Shown: positions 50,294 through 59,975, numbered from the stretch's first letter. The stretch: DNA of 64,000 bases from Schlesneria sp. DSM 10557 (GCF_041860085.1 NZ_CP124747.1:6471001-6535000); one strand, 5' to 3'. Program-made: numbers and translations. Notes: generated from the letters alone by a model not told the origin.

Positions 50294-50318
50294 AACGAGT
50301 CCGGCTTTCGGACTCGTT
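50294..50318 (+). terminator. Rho-independent terminator of the surface-protein gene
   Basis: AACGAGTCCG and CGGACTCGTT form a ten-base stem with loop GCTTT, 17 bases after the stop codon. TTGCTG follows. Confidence 0.75.
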
Positions 50319-50338
50319 TGCTGAGTGAAACTTGAGAG

Positions 50339-50366
50339 CCCGGCGACACAATTTTGTGCCGCCGGG
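50339..50366 (+). terminator. Second hairpin after the surface-protein gene
   Basis: CCCGGCG and CGCCGGG pair, with an inner CACAA/TTGTG stem. CCTTTCTGTT follows, which is fairly T-rich. Together with the hairpin at 50294 it makes a tandem terminator. Confidence 0.65.
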
Positions 50367-50630
50367 CCTTTCTGTTCCGTGCCTCTTTCGACCATCGCCT
50401 GCACGATTTCGCGGGCGACAGTTTCGAACCTCGACCGTGGAAGGTCGAGTACCGTGGTAAAGCGTGAGAGTTGATCGTTGAACCGAGCTTCAATTCGGCA
50501 GCAGCAGTTCGGGTCCCAGTTTGCTATCATAATCCGACTTTCAAAGACATCAGCGGCGCGTCTGTAGACCGTTGATCACTTCTCAATTCCCTGAAACGGC
50601 GGCTCGTCCTCCGCGCCCTGGTTATTCGAA

Positions 50631-51773
50631 ATGAAGCAAATTCTGATGCGTAAGTTATTACTTCTGCTGGTAGCTGGCTTTCTGGCCTTTGGCATCTCTT
50701 ACTTCGCGACCCGCAACGCGATGAAACCTTCGGCTTCCTCACAGACTCCCCCAGAGAAGGCAGAAACATCTTCATCGTCCACTCCCAGCACTGGCTCCAA
50801 AACAGGAGCTGACTCTGGCAGTGGCAATGTGGTACCCCCTGGTATGGTTTGGATCCCCGCTGGCGAGTTCTGGATGGGAACCGATTCTCCCGATGCCTGG
50901 GATGATGAACGACCGGCCCATCGTGTCAAATTGGATGGATTCTGGATTGATGCGACGGAAGTGACCAATGCGGAATTTCAGCGGTTCGTCGATGCCACGG
51001 GATTCCTCACGACGGCTGAGCGAGCTCCGACACTGGAAGAAATCATGGCGCAATCGCCTCCCGGTACCCCACCTCCTCCGGAAGAGTCGCTCGTCCCGGG
51101 ATCACTCGTGTTTACTCCACCCGAGCATCCGGTTCCACTGGATGATTTTTCCCAGTGGTGGCAATGGACGCCTGGCGCCAACTGGAAGCATCCGGAAGGA
51201 CCGGGTTCGCATCTGGCAGGGCGTGAGAACCATCCGGTCGTTCATGTTTCCTGGGACGATGCGGTTGCGTACGCGAACTGGGCGGGCAAACGGCTTCCGA
51301 CGGAAGCGGAATGGGAGTACGCCGCTCGCGGAGGACTTGATCGCAAGAATTATGTATGGGGTGACGAACAGCCCAGTCTGGAACAGCCTCAGGCCAACTT
51401 ATGGAATGGGACATTTCCACACAGGAACACGAAGGAAGACGGCTTTGAACGGACGGCCCCAGTCCGGTCTTTTCCCCCGAACGGGTTCGGGCTGTTCGAC
51501 ATGTCAGGAAATGTCTGGGAGTGGTGTGCCGACTGGTACGACCGTGATGCCTACAAGCGAATCGGTCGGGGTAAAGTGCAGGTCAATCCGACGGGACCGT
51601 CGGTCAGCAATGATCCGCTTCGTCCGTATGCGACCCAGCGCAGCCAGCGCGGCGGGTCGTTCCTTTGCAACGATAGCTACTGCACTCGCTACCGACCGAG
51701 TGCCCGGCATGGAGGAACTCCTGACACCGGGATCTCGCATGTGGGGTTCCGCTGTGCCCGATCCGCACAGTAA
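50631..51773 (+). CDS. Formylglycine-generating enzyme (sulfatase-modifying factor)
   Basis: This 380-residue protein has an N-terminal helix or signal anchor (LLLLLVAGFLAFGISYF), a Ser-rich linker and an FGE/SUMF1 domain from about residue 70: PPGMVWIPAGEFWMGTDSPDAWDDERP, PVVHVSWDDAVAYANWAGKRLPTEAEWEYAARGG, and FDMSGNVWEWCADWYDRDAY. The two cysteines that bind copper are present as Cys346 and Cys351 in FLCNDSYCTRYRPSARHG. FGE oxidises a cysteine of sulfatases to formylglycine. The next gene is a sulfatase 80 bases downstream on the same strand, a clear enzyme-substrate pair. FGE in planctomycetes often has an exported domain. Confidence 0.93.
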   Translation: MKQILMRKLLLLLVAGFLAFGISYFATRNAMKPSASSQTPPEKAETSSSSTPSTGSKTGADSGSGNVVPPGMVWIPAGEFWMGTDSPDAWDDERPAHRVKLDGFWIDATEVTNAEFQRFVDATGFLTTAERAPTLEEIMAQSPPGTPPPPEESLVPGSLVFTPPEHPVPLDDFSQWWQWTPGANWKHPEGPGSHLAGRENHPVVHVSWDDAVAYANWAGKRLPTEAEWEYAARGGLDRKNYVWGDEQPSLEQPQANLWNGTFPHRNTKEDGFERTAPVRSFPPNGFGLFDMSGNVWEWCADWYDRDAYKRIGRGKVQVNPTGPSVSNDPLRPYATQRSQRGGSFLCNDSYCTRYRPSARHGGTPDTGISHVGFRCARSAQ

Positions 51774-51853
51774 TTTCGGCCCGTAATTGAGTTCGTGAAC
51801 CTGAGTTCCAACACTTTCGCCTGCACCTTTGTCGTCACATTCAGGAGAAGTCA

Positions 51854-53647
51854 ATGCGCTTAAATTCATCCCTGATTACTGCATTTGCGGTGGCTCTCGG
51901 AGCTGCGGCAGGTTTTGGTGTCGCCACGGCAGAGTCACAAAAGACACAGGTTCACTCGGCTTCTTCCGCTTCTGCCGTCGCTATGCGGCAGGAAAAGGCG
52001 GGCGAAACTTCGGACGCACACCCACGCCGAACCGATTCAGCAACGGTGGTCGCGGGATTGTCTCCGGCAGACCAGCTCGCTGTGGCCAGCCATAATCAGC
52101 TTGTCGCAGCGTCTTTGGCCCAGTCGGGAAAGAAGCCCAATATCTGTATCATCTGGGGCGACGATATCGGGCAATCCAACATCAGTGCCTACACGATGGG
52201 TATGATGGGATACCGCACCCCGAACATCGACCGAATCGCGAAAGAAGGGATGCTCTTCACGGACTACTATGGCGAGCAAAGCTGTACCGCCGGGCGTGCG
52301 TCGTTTATCACGGGGCAGCATGGCCTGCGAACCGGATTAACCAAGGTGGGAATGCCTTCTGCCACCATCGGCCTGCAGAAAGAGGACCCCACGATCGCCG
52401 AGATGCTGAAGCCTCTCGGGTATGTGACGGGACAGTTCGGCAAGAACCACCTGGGAGATCGAAACGAGTTCCTTCCCACCGTTCATGGTTTTGATGAGTT
52501 CTATGGCAATCTGTATCACTTGAACGCCGAGGAAGAGCCCGAGCACGTCGACTATCCGAAAGATCCTGCGTTCGCTGCGAAGTACGGACCCCGCGGAGTT
52601 CTGGACTGTAGAGCGAGCGATAAGGACGATCAGACTGTCGATCCCCGCTTCGGCAAAGTCGGTAAGCAGATCATCAAGGATACGGGGGCTCTCACACGTA
52701 AGCGGATGGAAACCATCGACGACGACATTGCTGAGCGTGCCGTGGAATTTATCCACCGCCAATCGAAAGCGAATCAGCCATTCTTCGTCTGGGTCAACTT
52801 CACCCATATGCATTTCCGCACCCACGTGAAGCCCGAAATCAAGGGACAGTCCGGCCGCTGGATGAGTGAGTATTGCGATGCCATGATCGACCATGACAAG
52901 AACGTCGGTACCGTGCTGAAGGCGCTTGATGACGCGGGAATTGCTGACAATACCTTCGTGATGTACAGCACCGACAACGGACCCCATATGAATTCCTGGC
53001 CGGATGGGGCCATGACTCCCTTTCGGAACGAAAAGAATTCGAACTGGGAAGGGGCCTATCGGGTCCCTTGTATGGTTCGCTGGCCGGGAGTCATCAAGCC
53101 CGGAAGTGTTTCCAATGGAATTGTCAGCCATCTTGACTGGCTGCCCACTTTGGCCGCAATCGCGGGTGACAGCGAAGTCACACAGAAATTGCTGGCGGGC
53201 TATAAAGTCGGGAATACGACTTACAAGGTTCACCTCGACGGGTTCAATCTACTTCCTCTGCTGGCCGGCGAAACTGACAAAAGCCCACGAGAGTCGTTTC
53301 TCTACTGCAATGATGATCAGCAATTGACCGGATTGCGTTTTGACAACTGGAAGCTGGTTTTCATGGAACAGCGCACAACAGGCACATTGCGGGTTTGGGC
53401 CGAGCCTTTTGTGACGCTGCGATTTCCTAAACTGTTTAACCTGCGGCTGGACCCTTACGAACGCGCCGATGTCACTTCGAACACCTACTACGACTGGGTG
53501 CTCGACCGCGTTTATTTGTTCCTGCCTGCCAATGACTATGTCGCGAAATTCCTGATGACATTCAAGGACTACCCGCAACGGCAGAAGGCCGCAAGCTTTA
53601 ATCTGAGCGAAGTGCTGGAACTGCTGTCAGGAGCCCCCAACGAATAG
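51854..53647 (+). CDS. Secreted sulfatase with CTAGR formylglycine motif
   Basis: This 597-residue protein has a signal peptide (about 1-27), a low-complexity linker of about 65 residues and a type I sulfatase domain. It shows IIWGDDIGQSN (metal site), the modified cysteine Cys144 in QSCTAGRASFITGQHG, GKNHLGDRNEFLPTVHGFDEF, and YSTDNGPHMNSWPDG. The cysteine motif is C-T-A-G-R, in which alanine takes the place of proline in the classic CxPxR. AGGAG precedes the ATG. It follows the FGE gene by 80 bases, so the two are probably co-expressed. The substrate cannot be inferred; a sulfated polysaccharide is likely. Confidence 0.93.
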   Translation: MRLNSSLITAFAVALGAAAGFGVATAESQKTQVHSASSASAVAMRQEKAGETSDAHPRRTDSATVVAGLSPADQLAVASHNQLVAASLAQSGKKPNICIIWGDDIGQSNISAYTMGMMGYRTPNIDRIAKEGMLFTDYYGEQSCTAGRASFITGQHGLRTGLTKVGMPSATIGLQKEDPTIAEMLKPLGYVTGQFGKNHLGDRNEFLPTVHGFDEFYGNLYHLNAEEEPEHVDYPKDPAFAAKYGPRGVLDCRASDKDDQTVDPRFGKVGKQIIKDTGALTRKRMETIDDDIAERAVEFIHRQSKANQPFFVWVNFTHMHFRTHVKPEIKGQSGRWMSEYCDAMIDHDKNVGTVLKALDDAGIADNTFVMYSTDNGPHMNSWPDGAMTPFRNEKNSNWEGAYRVPCMVRWPGVIKPGSVSNGIVSHLDWLPTLAAIAGDSEVTQKLLAGYKVGNTTYKVHLDGFNLLPLLAGETDKSPRESFLYCNDDQQLTGLRFDNWKLVFMEQRTTGTLRVWAEPFVTLRFPKLFNLRLDPYERADVTSNTYYDWVLDRVYLFLPANDYVAKFLMTFKDYPQRQKAASFNLSEVLELLSGAPNE

Positions 53648-53728
53648 TTCCGGACAACGATGTCGTAGATGACGGCGACCTTGTGCCACACAGGCGATGT
53701 TGGCGCCGGTCTTGTCAGTCTATCCAAA

Positions 53729-53767
53729 CACGAGACGAGCGATTTTGGTAACTTCGCTCGTCTCGTG
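53729..53767. terminator. Strong hairpin between sulfatase and HAD-hydrolase genes
   Basis: CACGAGACGAGCGA and TCGCTCGTCTCGTG form a perfect 14-base stem with an 11-base loop, 81 bases after the sulfatase stop. There is no T-run, so it may end transcription less efficiently or protect the upstream message. Confidence 0.6.
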
Positions 53768-53874
53768 GTCGTATGATATCAGTGCAATTCCGACACCAGG
53801 TGGGTTGGGCCGTTCCAGGCTACTTCGTTGATTGGCTCACGAAGTCTCATCGGTTCTGCTGATTTCCCGGAGCA

Positions 53875-54882
53875 ATGACGGCAATGAAATACTCCTTCTC
53901 AGTTTACTTGTGCCTGGTGACAGCCCTTTTGCTGGGAGCCTTTCCTGGTGAAACAAGGGCCGTCGATGAATTGCCATCCTGGAATGAAGGCCTTGCCAAG
54001 TCGGCGATCATCGATTTCGTGACCAGAGTGACGGATGAACAAGGGACGGGCTTCGTACCTGTTCGAGATCGGATTGCCGTTTTTGACAATGACGGAACCT
54101 TGTGGTCAGAGCAACCGATGTACTTTCAGGCGTACTTTGTGCTCGATCGACTGAAACGTGCTCCGCAGCAAAATCAAGACAGGAAATGGGACCTGTCGGT
54201 CTTCGCCGCACTAAAGGGAGACTTTGCCAAAGCACTTGCTGGCGGTGAAAAAGGACTCGTCAACATGGTGACAGCCGCTCATGCGGGGATGACAACGGAG
54301 GAGTTTGAAGCCGCCGTAAAAGAGTGGATTGCCACCGCTCGGCATCCTCAGACGGGGCGCCTGTTTACGCAAATGGTCTACCAGCCGATGCTCGAATTGC
54401 TCCAGTATCTGCGAGCGAACGGCTTCAAAACTTACATCGTTTCTGGAGGAGGAATCGAGTTTCTCCGTCCGTGGGCGGAGCAAGTGTATGGGGTCCCCCC
54501 TGAGCAGGTCATCGGGAGCAGCGTTAAGACCAAGTTTGAACTCCGGGATGAGAAGCCCGTGCTGGTTCGACTTGCGGAGTTAAACGTCATCAATGACAAG
54601 GCCGAAAAGCCAGTTTCCATCAACAGCTTTATTGGACGGCGACCGATCGCCGCGTTTGGTAACTCGGACGGTGATTTTGAAATGCTGCAATGGGTGACGA
54701 CGGGGCCCGGACCACGATTCGGCCTGATCGTTCATCACACTGATGGCGCGCGTGAATTTGCCTATGACCGTAACAGCGCATTCGGGCGATTGGACAAAGG
54801 CCTCGACGAGGCCGAGACCCGGGGCTGGACCGTCGTGGACATGAAGAGCGAGTGGAAGACGATCTATCCTGACATTGAATAG
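53875..54882 (+). CDS. Secreted HAD-superfamily phosphatase
   Basis: This 335-residue protein has a signal peptide (SVYLCLVTALLLGAFPGETRA). Its HAD motifs are I: AVFDNDGTLWSEQP (DxDGT), II: YIVSGGGIEFL, and IV: AFGNSDGDFEML. It resembles exported phosphoserine-phosphatase-like enzymes. Two starts are close: ATG at 53875, very near GGAG, and ATG at 53884, at better spacing. It probably releases phosphate from a small molecule outside the cytoplasm. It is on the same strand as the sulfatase but separated by a hairpin. Confidence 0.86.
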   Translation: MTAMKYSFSVYLCLVTALLLGAFPGETRAVDELPSWNEGLAKSAIIDFVTRVTDEQGTGFVPVRDRIAVFDNDGTLWSEQPMYFQAYFVLDRLKRAPQQNQDRKWDLSVFAALKGDFAKALAGGEKGLVNMVTAAHAGMTTEEFEAAVKEWIATARHPQTGRLFTQMVYQPMLELLQYLRANGFKTYIVSGGGIEFLRPWAEQVYGVPPEQVIGSSVKTKFELRDEKPVLVRLAELNVINDKAEKPVSINSFIGRRPIAAFGNSDGDFEMLQWVTTGPGPRFGLIVHHTDGAREFAYDRNSAFGRLDKGLDEAETRGWTVVDMKSEWKTIYPDIE

Positions 54883-55033
54883 CTTGCCGCCGGGTTGCTA
54901 CGACGCCTGTATTCGTCGTTCCCTGATTAAAGCTCTCGTTGCGGTCGTCCTCTGGCTGACCACGCACCGTGCAAAAAACGTCACTGCCAATTCTCTGATT
55001 GCTCTTCCAGAGGGAACCGCCGCGTCGAAGACG

Positions 55034-55048
55034 TGGGCCTTAGGCCCA
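55034..55048. other. Perfect palindrome between convergent genes
   Basis: TGGGCCT-T-AGGCCCA is symmetric about a central T, six bases beyond the stop of the glycosidase-like gene. It gives at most a five-base stem and has no T-run, so it may be chance or a weak terminator. Confidence 0.25.
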
Positions 55049-55054
55049 GCGGAC

Positions 55055-56476
55055 TCAGCCGTCAGTGAACTGAAAGGAGTAGAACTTCGCCCGCTTCATC
55101 ACGACTTTCATCCGGATGGGCTTCGTTGCCAGGGATGAGACGTCTGGGCTACCTCTCCAGTAAACGCGTTGGTCGATGAAGTTGCCGCCGATTTCTTCGC
55201 ATTCAGCCAGGGTGAACCCGGGGATGGGAACTCCCTGCTCATCCTGAAGTTCGACGAAGGCCGTACCCATCGCCCCTGTGTCGATGTTCAGACGTAGCGT
55301 GTTTCCGCGGAAGACCAACACGGGAGTGCGGAGTGATCCCCCTTTGTGATCGCAGTCAGCAGAGACGAAGCCATCCAGTCTCTGACGCACGATTCCCACT
55401 CCGCCCTTTTGCTTTGCTGTCTCCTCATATTCAGGGCGTAACGCGACAGAGTCATGCAGCTGGCCGCTGGAGTAGTAGTACTGGTAAAGATAGTTTCCTC
55501 TTCGGATGATTCCTGGAGCCATAACGGAGTACCAGCGATCCCATTCATCGGGAAGTCCGGTAGGAAAATAGGCATCGCGAGTGGGGCGACTCCATGTCCG
55601 GCCATCGCGACTCACGGCCAGTTGCACTTCCAGCATGCCGAAATCTTCCCACTGCCCGGGGACTCGAGGACGAATGAACGGATTCCTCTGAGGCGAAAAG
55701 TGACGGAACTGGGATGTGAACATCAAGTGGGTGTCGGCCGCCCATGGGTAGATCATCGCTGCATTATAGTAGATGTCAGAGTGCGGATCGTCTTCGTCAT
55801 CAGCGGACAGTACGACGTCGACATTGTCGATTCCCAGAAACATTCGATCATTGGCCGACTTCTTGTAGGGCCATGGTTGCAATGGGTCGTCAAGTTCGAT
55901 TCGGCCAATTCTTCGTTGATTTTCGGAACTGTAATCGAACGCGCGTGTGTAGATGACGTACCGGCCGATTTGCGGGTCCCATTGCACGATCGTCGGGTTG
56001 TCTGTGAAAAAGGGGAGTACCCGCCCCGCTTTTGTAAAGTGAATTCCGTCATCAGAGTAGCTGGCGAAGACCCCGTGTTTCTGCGGATCAAAGGGGGGCG
56101 AAAACTCGAGGTGAAACAGTTTGTATCGCTGCGTCGCATCCGGCGTATGCTCATCCAAAAAAATCGTAGTGAAGTGGCCTCCCGACAGGCGACTGCCCGC
56201 CGCTTTGAAGTGAAGCCCATCCGCGCTTTCGTAGATGTCGACGCTGTCGGCCCCGAGGTACAGCTTCACTGTTCCCTGGTCATCGATCACGCGGCTGATA
56301 TGCCCCTGAATCGGTTTCCCCTCTCCATCCAGAATCATCCCCACTTTCTGGGCCGGGTTTGTCTGGAGTGTGACTCGTTCACTTTCGGCGATGAAACGTC
56401 TGTCGAGAAATAACTGCTTAGCTCCCGCCACATCGATCGGGGACGAGGCCAATAACAGCGCGCACAGCATGAGCAT
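55055..56476 (-). CDS. Secreted five-bladed-propeller glycosidase-like protein
   Basis: The protein has about 473 residues. The ATG at 56474-56476 gives a signal peptide (MLMLCALLLASSPIDVAGAK) with AGAGG upstream; a GTG start adds 21 residues. The body looks like GH32/GH43-type beta-propeller proteins: LFLDRRFIAESERV, IYESADGLHFKAAGSRL, SYSDDGIHFTKAGRVLPFF, NPTIVQWDPQIGRYVIYTR and VSRDGRTWSRP. Catalytic residues cannot be set without alignment. It may act on a sulfated or plain polysaccharide with the neighbouring sulfatase. It is divergent to the gene at 56775. Confidence 0.75.
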   Translation of the reverse strand: MLMLCALLLASSPIDVAGAKQLFLDRRFIAESERVTLQTNPAQKVGMILDGEGKPIQGHISRVIDDQGTVKLYLGADSVDIYESADGLHFKAAGSRLSGGHFTTIFLDEHTPDATQRYKLFHLEFSPPFDPQKHGVFASYSDDGIHFTKAGRVLPFFTDNPTIVQWDPQIGRYVIYTRAFDYSSENQRRIGRIELDDPLQPWPYKKSANDRMFLGIDNVDVVLSADDEDDPHSDIYYNAAMIYPWAADTHLMFTSQFRHFSPQRNPFIRPRVPGQWEDFGMLEVQLAVSRDGRTWSRPTRDAYFPTGLPDEWDRWYSVMAPGIIRRGNYLYQYYYSSGQLHDSVALRPEYEETAKQKGGVGIVRQRLDGFVSADCDHKGGSLRTPVLVFRGNTLRLNIDTGAMGTAFVELQDEQGVPIPGFTLAECEEIGGNFIDQRVYWRGSPDVSSLATKPIRMKVVMKRAKFYSFQFTDG

Positions 56477-56774
56477 TTGGGATCCTCTCAGAGTAGTGAT
56501 GCTCTGTCGCAATCGTCCTGTCAGCGAGACCGTGAACACTCATTCTTTTAACGAGACCGCTGTGAAAATGGGATCATCGCGCCCGCGATTCCGTATGCGT
56601 TCCAGTCCCGCTCCTGTTCCAATTCCCTTCCATCAGTCTGTCGAAATGAACTGGTGCTCTGCGAGGTTTTTGGTGGTAGAGCAATCCGATTGAAAATCTG
56701 AAATCGACATGACAGAATCCCACTCAGTGTAGTCTTGTCCAAGTGTACATTTTGCCTTTTAAGAAGATCATTCC

Positions 56775-58226
56775 ATGTGGTTCAAGACCTGGGTAGGGTT
56801 GCTCGGTTGTGTCGGAATCGTTACGAACTTCTCGGCGGCTGCAGATCCCCTCGACTGGTTGCCGGCGGACGTGAATGCCGTGGCGAAAATCAACGTGGGG
56901 GACGTCTACAAATCGTCGCTCGCCAAAAAAGAGGGTTGGCTGAAACAGGCGACAGAATCGTTTATCCAGCAGGAATCACTGGTTCCGCCGGGTACCAAGC
57001 AGATTATCGTGGGTTCGGAACTGGACCTGTCTGACACTCTTACCGCAATCAAGAAGTATTCGATTATCGTCCCCGAGGAAACGCTGACGCTTGACAAGTT
57101 GTCGATGTGGCTGCCGGGTGAGATCGAAGATGTCGCCGGAAAGAAGATGGCCCAATTTGGAGCCGATGGCTACGTTGTCGACACCGGCGATGGTCTCTGG
57201 CTGGCGACCACATCTGCAAGTCGCCAATTCATTACCCGCTGGTTGAAGCAGGGACCCAGTGGGAAACAGAAACTGTCCCCTTATCTGACGTCCGCGTTAC
57301 AAGGGGCAGGAGAGTCTCAGTTCGTCCTGGCGATTGATCTCCAGGAAAACTTTTCCGAGTCGGAAGTTGCTGAGACCCTCAAGTCTTACAGTTGGATCGG
57401 TTCCGAGTCTGCGGCCAAGAATGTGGCTCAGGTGCTGGCGTCGGCAAAGGGAATTACAATCCGGCTCACAGTGGACACAGGTCGAACAGGTACCGCAACT
57501 GTCGATTTCGACCGGGATGCCGCACCTTTAAAGCCATTCCTGGACGAACTGATTGCCGAAATCTTGAGTCGCGTCGGAGCATCGTCAGATGACGTTCAAG
57601 GCTGGAAGTGGACCGTTGCGGGTAAGCAGGTAAAAGGGACAGGCACGTTCTCTCCGGGGAGTGCCAGACAGGTCATCTCGTTGCTGGAACCTCCTTCGAT
57701 TACTCACGCAATTTCCGCAAGTACTCAGGTAACCAGCACCACGGCTGAAGATCTTCAACCCAAATCGTCCCTCAAATACTGCAACTCGATTCGCGTTCTC
57801 CTTGATGATCTGCGAGCGACGTTGAATAAGGAAAAACACAACCACGCGGTGTACTTTGAACGATATGGTCGCAAGATCGACGACCTGCCAAAACTGAACG
57901 TCGATCCTGCGCTGCTTGACTTCGGGGCGAGAGTCAGCAGTTCACTCCGCTATCAGGGGCAGTCAGACCGGATGCAGAAGATCAACGCGGGGACCCGTAA
58001 AGAACAGACATATTCTTCTTACGCCTCGCGCGCCTATTACGGAAATGTCGGGCCATACAACTCGGGCTGGAACTCGTATTACAGCGGGGCCACGTCCCCG
58101 GGAGTGATCGATGCCGAAGCCAATCAGGCCGCAAAAAGTGTCCGGTTCTCAGAGTGGAAGCAGATTGAAGATGGACTGGTTGCTGTCAGGCGTGCGATGA
58201 CAGAAAAGTACCATCTCGAATTCTAA
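56775..58226 (+). CDS. Secreted protein of unknown function
   Basis: This 483-residue protein has a signal peptide (WVGLLGCVGIVTNFSAAADP) and no known domain. The first half has DWLPADVNAVAKINVGDVYKSSLAKKEGW and IIVGSELDLSDTL, with many short beta segments. Two copies of a beta-rich fold are possible. The C-terminus contains an Arg- and Tyr-rich stretch (SSYASRAYYGNVGPYNSG) and a final helix with SEWKQIEDGLVAVRRAM. It looks like planctomycete-specific secreted proteins of unassigned role. It is divergent to the glycosidase-like gene and followed by a terminator. Confidence 0.75.
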   Translation: MWFKTWVGLLGCVGIVTNFSAAADPLDWLPADVNAVAKINVGDVYKSSLAKKEGWLKQATESFIQQESLVPPGTKQIIVGSELDLSDTLTAIKKYSIIVPEETLTLDKLSMWLPGEIEDVAGKKMAQFGADGYVVDTGDGLWLATTSASRQFITRWLKQGPSGKQKLSPYLTSALQGAGESQFVLAIDLQENFSESEVAETLKSYSWIGSESAAKNVAQVLASAKGITIRLTVDTGRTGTATVDFDRDAAPLKPFLDELIAEILSRVGASSDDVQGWKWTVAGKQVKGTGTFSPGSARQVISLLEPPSITHAISASTQVTSTTAEDLQPKSSLKYCNSIRVLLDDLRATLNKEKHNHAVYFERYGRKIDDLPKLNVDPALLDFGARVSSSLRYQGQSDRMQKINAGTRKEQTYSSYASRAYYGNVGPYNSGWNSYYSGATSPGVIDAEANQAAKSVRFSEWKQIEDGLVAVRRAMTEKYHLEF

Positions 58227-58294
58227 TTGCCATGGCACGTCGACCGATCGTTCCACGGTACGCGGTTCGCATCGGAATTCCCGTCAGCTTCAGG

Positions 58295-58329
58295 AGGCAG
58301 GCCAGCAGCGAAGTTAAGCTGGCTTGCCT
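58295..58329 (+). terminator. Terminator after the secreted unknown gene
   Basis: AGGCAGGCCAGC and GCTGGCTTGCCT pair with one G-T, loop of 11 bases; TTCTTG follows on the plus strand. The right arm lies inside the fhcA coding end, whose stop codon is at 58314-58316. Confidence 0.6.
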
Positions 58330-59975
58330 TCTTGAACATGCGTAGGAGCGAATTCGTGGTCGGCGATGCTGTAGTTATTGAACTGCATCGTGTAACTGGA
58401 ATTGAACCACTCTCGAATTGACGGAATGACACCCTCGTCGTAGTCAGGTGCCGTCTGGAGTGTGATCCCTTCGAGGGTTTCTCGGATTTCCCCCTGCTCG
58501 ATCAGCATTCTCCCGGATTTGATCACATAACGTGGCAGTTCAAACATCCGTTCGATGTCTGGATCGGGAGTGTAAACGGTGATGTCTGCATCCGCTCCCG
58601 GACCCAGATGCCCTTTCCGGGTAAGTCCGAGCATGCGCGCCGGGCCAGCACGGGTGATAATGGCAATCTCTTCGAGCGTGTACTCGCGGTGAAGATCTGC
58701 CAGCACCGTTTTCTCTCGCAACCGGGCAGGCAATCGAGAAATTGCCTCTTCGCGACGGTTCCGGTCCATCAGCAAGGCGATAATTTGAGGATAGGCGAGG
58801 AACGATGCTCCGTTCGGGTGGTCTGTACTCATGGCGACCCGCCAGGGGTCCTCCACCAGAAGGTACCATTCAAGACCGACGGCCCATTGGAGGGCGTGGA
58901 CGAAACTTTTTTCTTTGTAGACGATCGGAACGATGCCGCAGCCTGCTTCCTGCTCGATATCACCGCTGAACCATTTGCCACCGATGACGCGATGGAGGTA
59001 GTGGCCGAGTGGACCATCGCCCGTCATCGAGACCGTATGGCCAAACATGACTTGTCCGACATCGATCGTCAAATTCGGATGCTGGTTGATATACTCAGCA
59101 AGTTGCGGGACTTCAGACCGAAACGTTGACTGATCATCCGGGTCACCGCCATAGCTGTGAAATTGAATATGCGTGAGGTGACCGCGATGACCCTCCAACG
59201 CCTTCATCGTGTCGAGTGTCGTCGTCCAGTTTCCGGGAAGTCCCAGATTGTTCCCATGAATGTGGACCGAGTGCGGCAGCCTGAGACCGTCAACAGCCGA
59301 GGCGACACCGCGTAGAATATCTCGCGGGCTGATCCCGAAACCTTCGACAGGGTCGTCAAGTGTCTTCACGTTTCCGTTGGCCCGGTTCTTCCAGTTCTCG
59401 ACCCCGCCCGGGTTCACAACCTTGATTCCGTAGCCTTTGGTCGCATGCAGCAACCAACCCAGATACGCCTGAACCAGTTGAGGTTCGGCACGCTGGAGTT
59501 GTCGCATGACAAAGTGGTTGTTTCCTGCGAGAACAAGAAACCCTTTGTCGATCATCGGAGTGTCGACAAATTCTTCATGCGCGTGACGCGCTGTCAGCGG
59601 GGGGATTGCTGCGTCGAACGCTGTCGTGTATCCCAGTCCCGCGTAAAGGTACCCTGTCGCGAACGTACTGGGGACACTTCCAATGGTTCCCGAACGTGTG
59701 AGGTTCGACCGCACCATGTGATCCGCCTTGCGACGGTCTTCGGGCAGCATCTTCCGTGCTGCGTTGACTTTGGGACCCGCAATGTGACAGTGCATGTCAA
59801 CACCACCAGGCATGACAACAAGCCCGGTGGCATCGATCACACGGTCTGCTCGAAACGCCGGATCGGCAGGTGCCGACGCGATACGTCCGTCGACAATCCA
59901 AAGGTCCTTTTGGGCACCATTGATGCCGTTGGCCGGGTCGTAGACTCTTCCGTTACGGAGCAGAAGGATGGACAT
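58314..59975 (-). CDS. fhcA: Formylmethanofuran dehydrogenase subunit A homologue (FhcA)
   Basis: This 553-residue protein is an amidohydrolase of the FmdA/FwdA/FhcA type. Metal-binding histidines are seen in GGVDMHCHIAGPK, HSVHIHGNNLG and HLTHIQFHSYGG. Other marks are AGNNHFVMRQLQ, GIKVVNPGGVE with the lysine that may be carboxylated, and MSTDHPNGASFLAYPQII. In methylotrophs FhcA belongs to the FhcABCD complex that releases formate from formylmethanofuran in the tetrahydromethanopterin formaldehyde-oxidation route. Planctomycetes are known to carry this route. No fhcB, C or D gene is in the window. It follows a small unknown gene by 13 bases. Confidence 0.92.
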   Translation of the reverse strand: MSILLLRNGRVYDPANGINGAQKDLWIVDGRIASAPADPAFRADRVIDATGLVVMPGGVDMHCHIAGPKVNAARKMLPEDRRKADHMVRSNLTRSGTIGSVPSTFATGYLYAGLGYTTAFDAAIPPLTARHAHEEFVDTPMIDKGFLVLAGNNHFVMRQLQRAEPQLVQAYLGWLLHATKGYGIKVVNPGGVENWKNRANGNVKTLDDPVEGFGISPRDILRGVASAVDGLRLPHSVHIHGNNLGLPGNWTTTLDTMKALEGHRGHLTHIQFHSYGGDPDDQSTFRSEVPQLAEYINQHPNLTIDVGQVMFGHTVSMTGDGPLGHYLHRVIGGKWFSGDIEQEAGCGIVPIVYKEKSFVHALQWAVGLEWYLLVEDPWRVAMSTDHPNGASFLAYPQIIALLMDRNRREEAISRLPARLREKTVLADLHREYTLEEIAIITRAGPARMLGLTRKGHLGPGADADITVYTPDPDIERMFELPRYVIKSGRMLIEQGEIRETLEGITLQTAPDYDEGVIPSIREWFNSSYTMQFNNYSIADHEFAPTHVQEGKPA

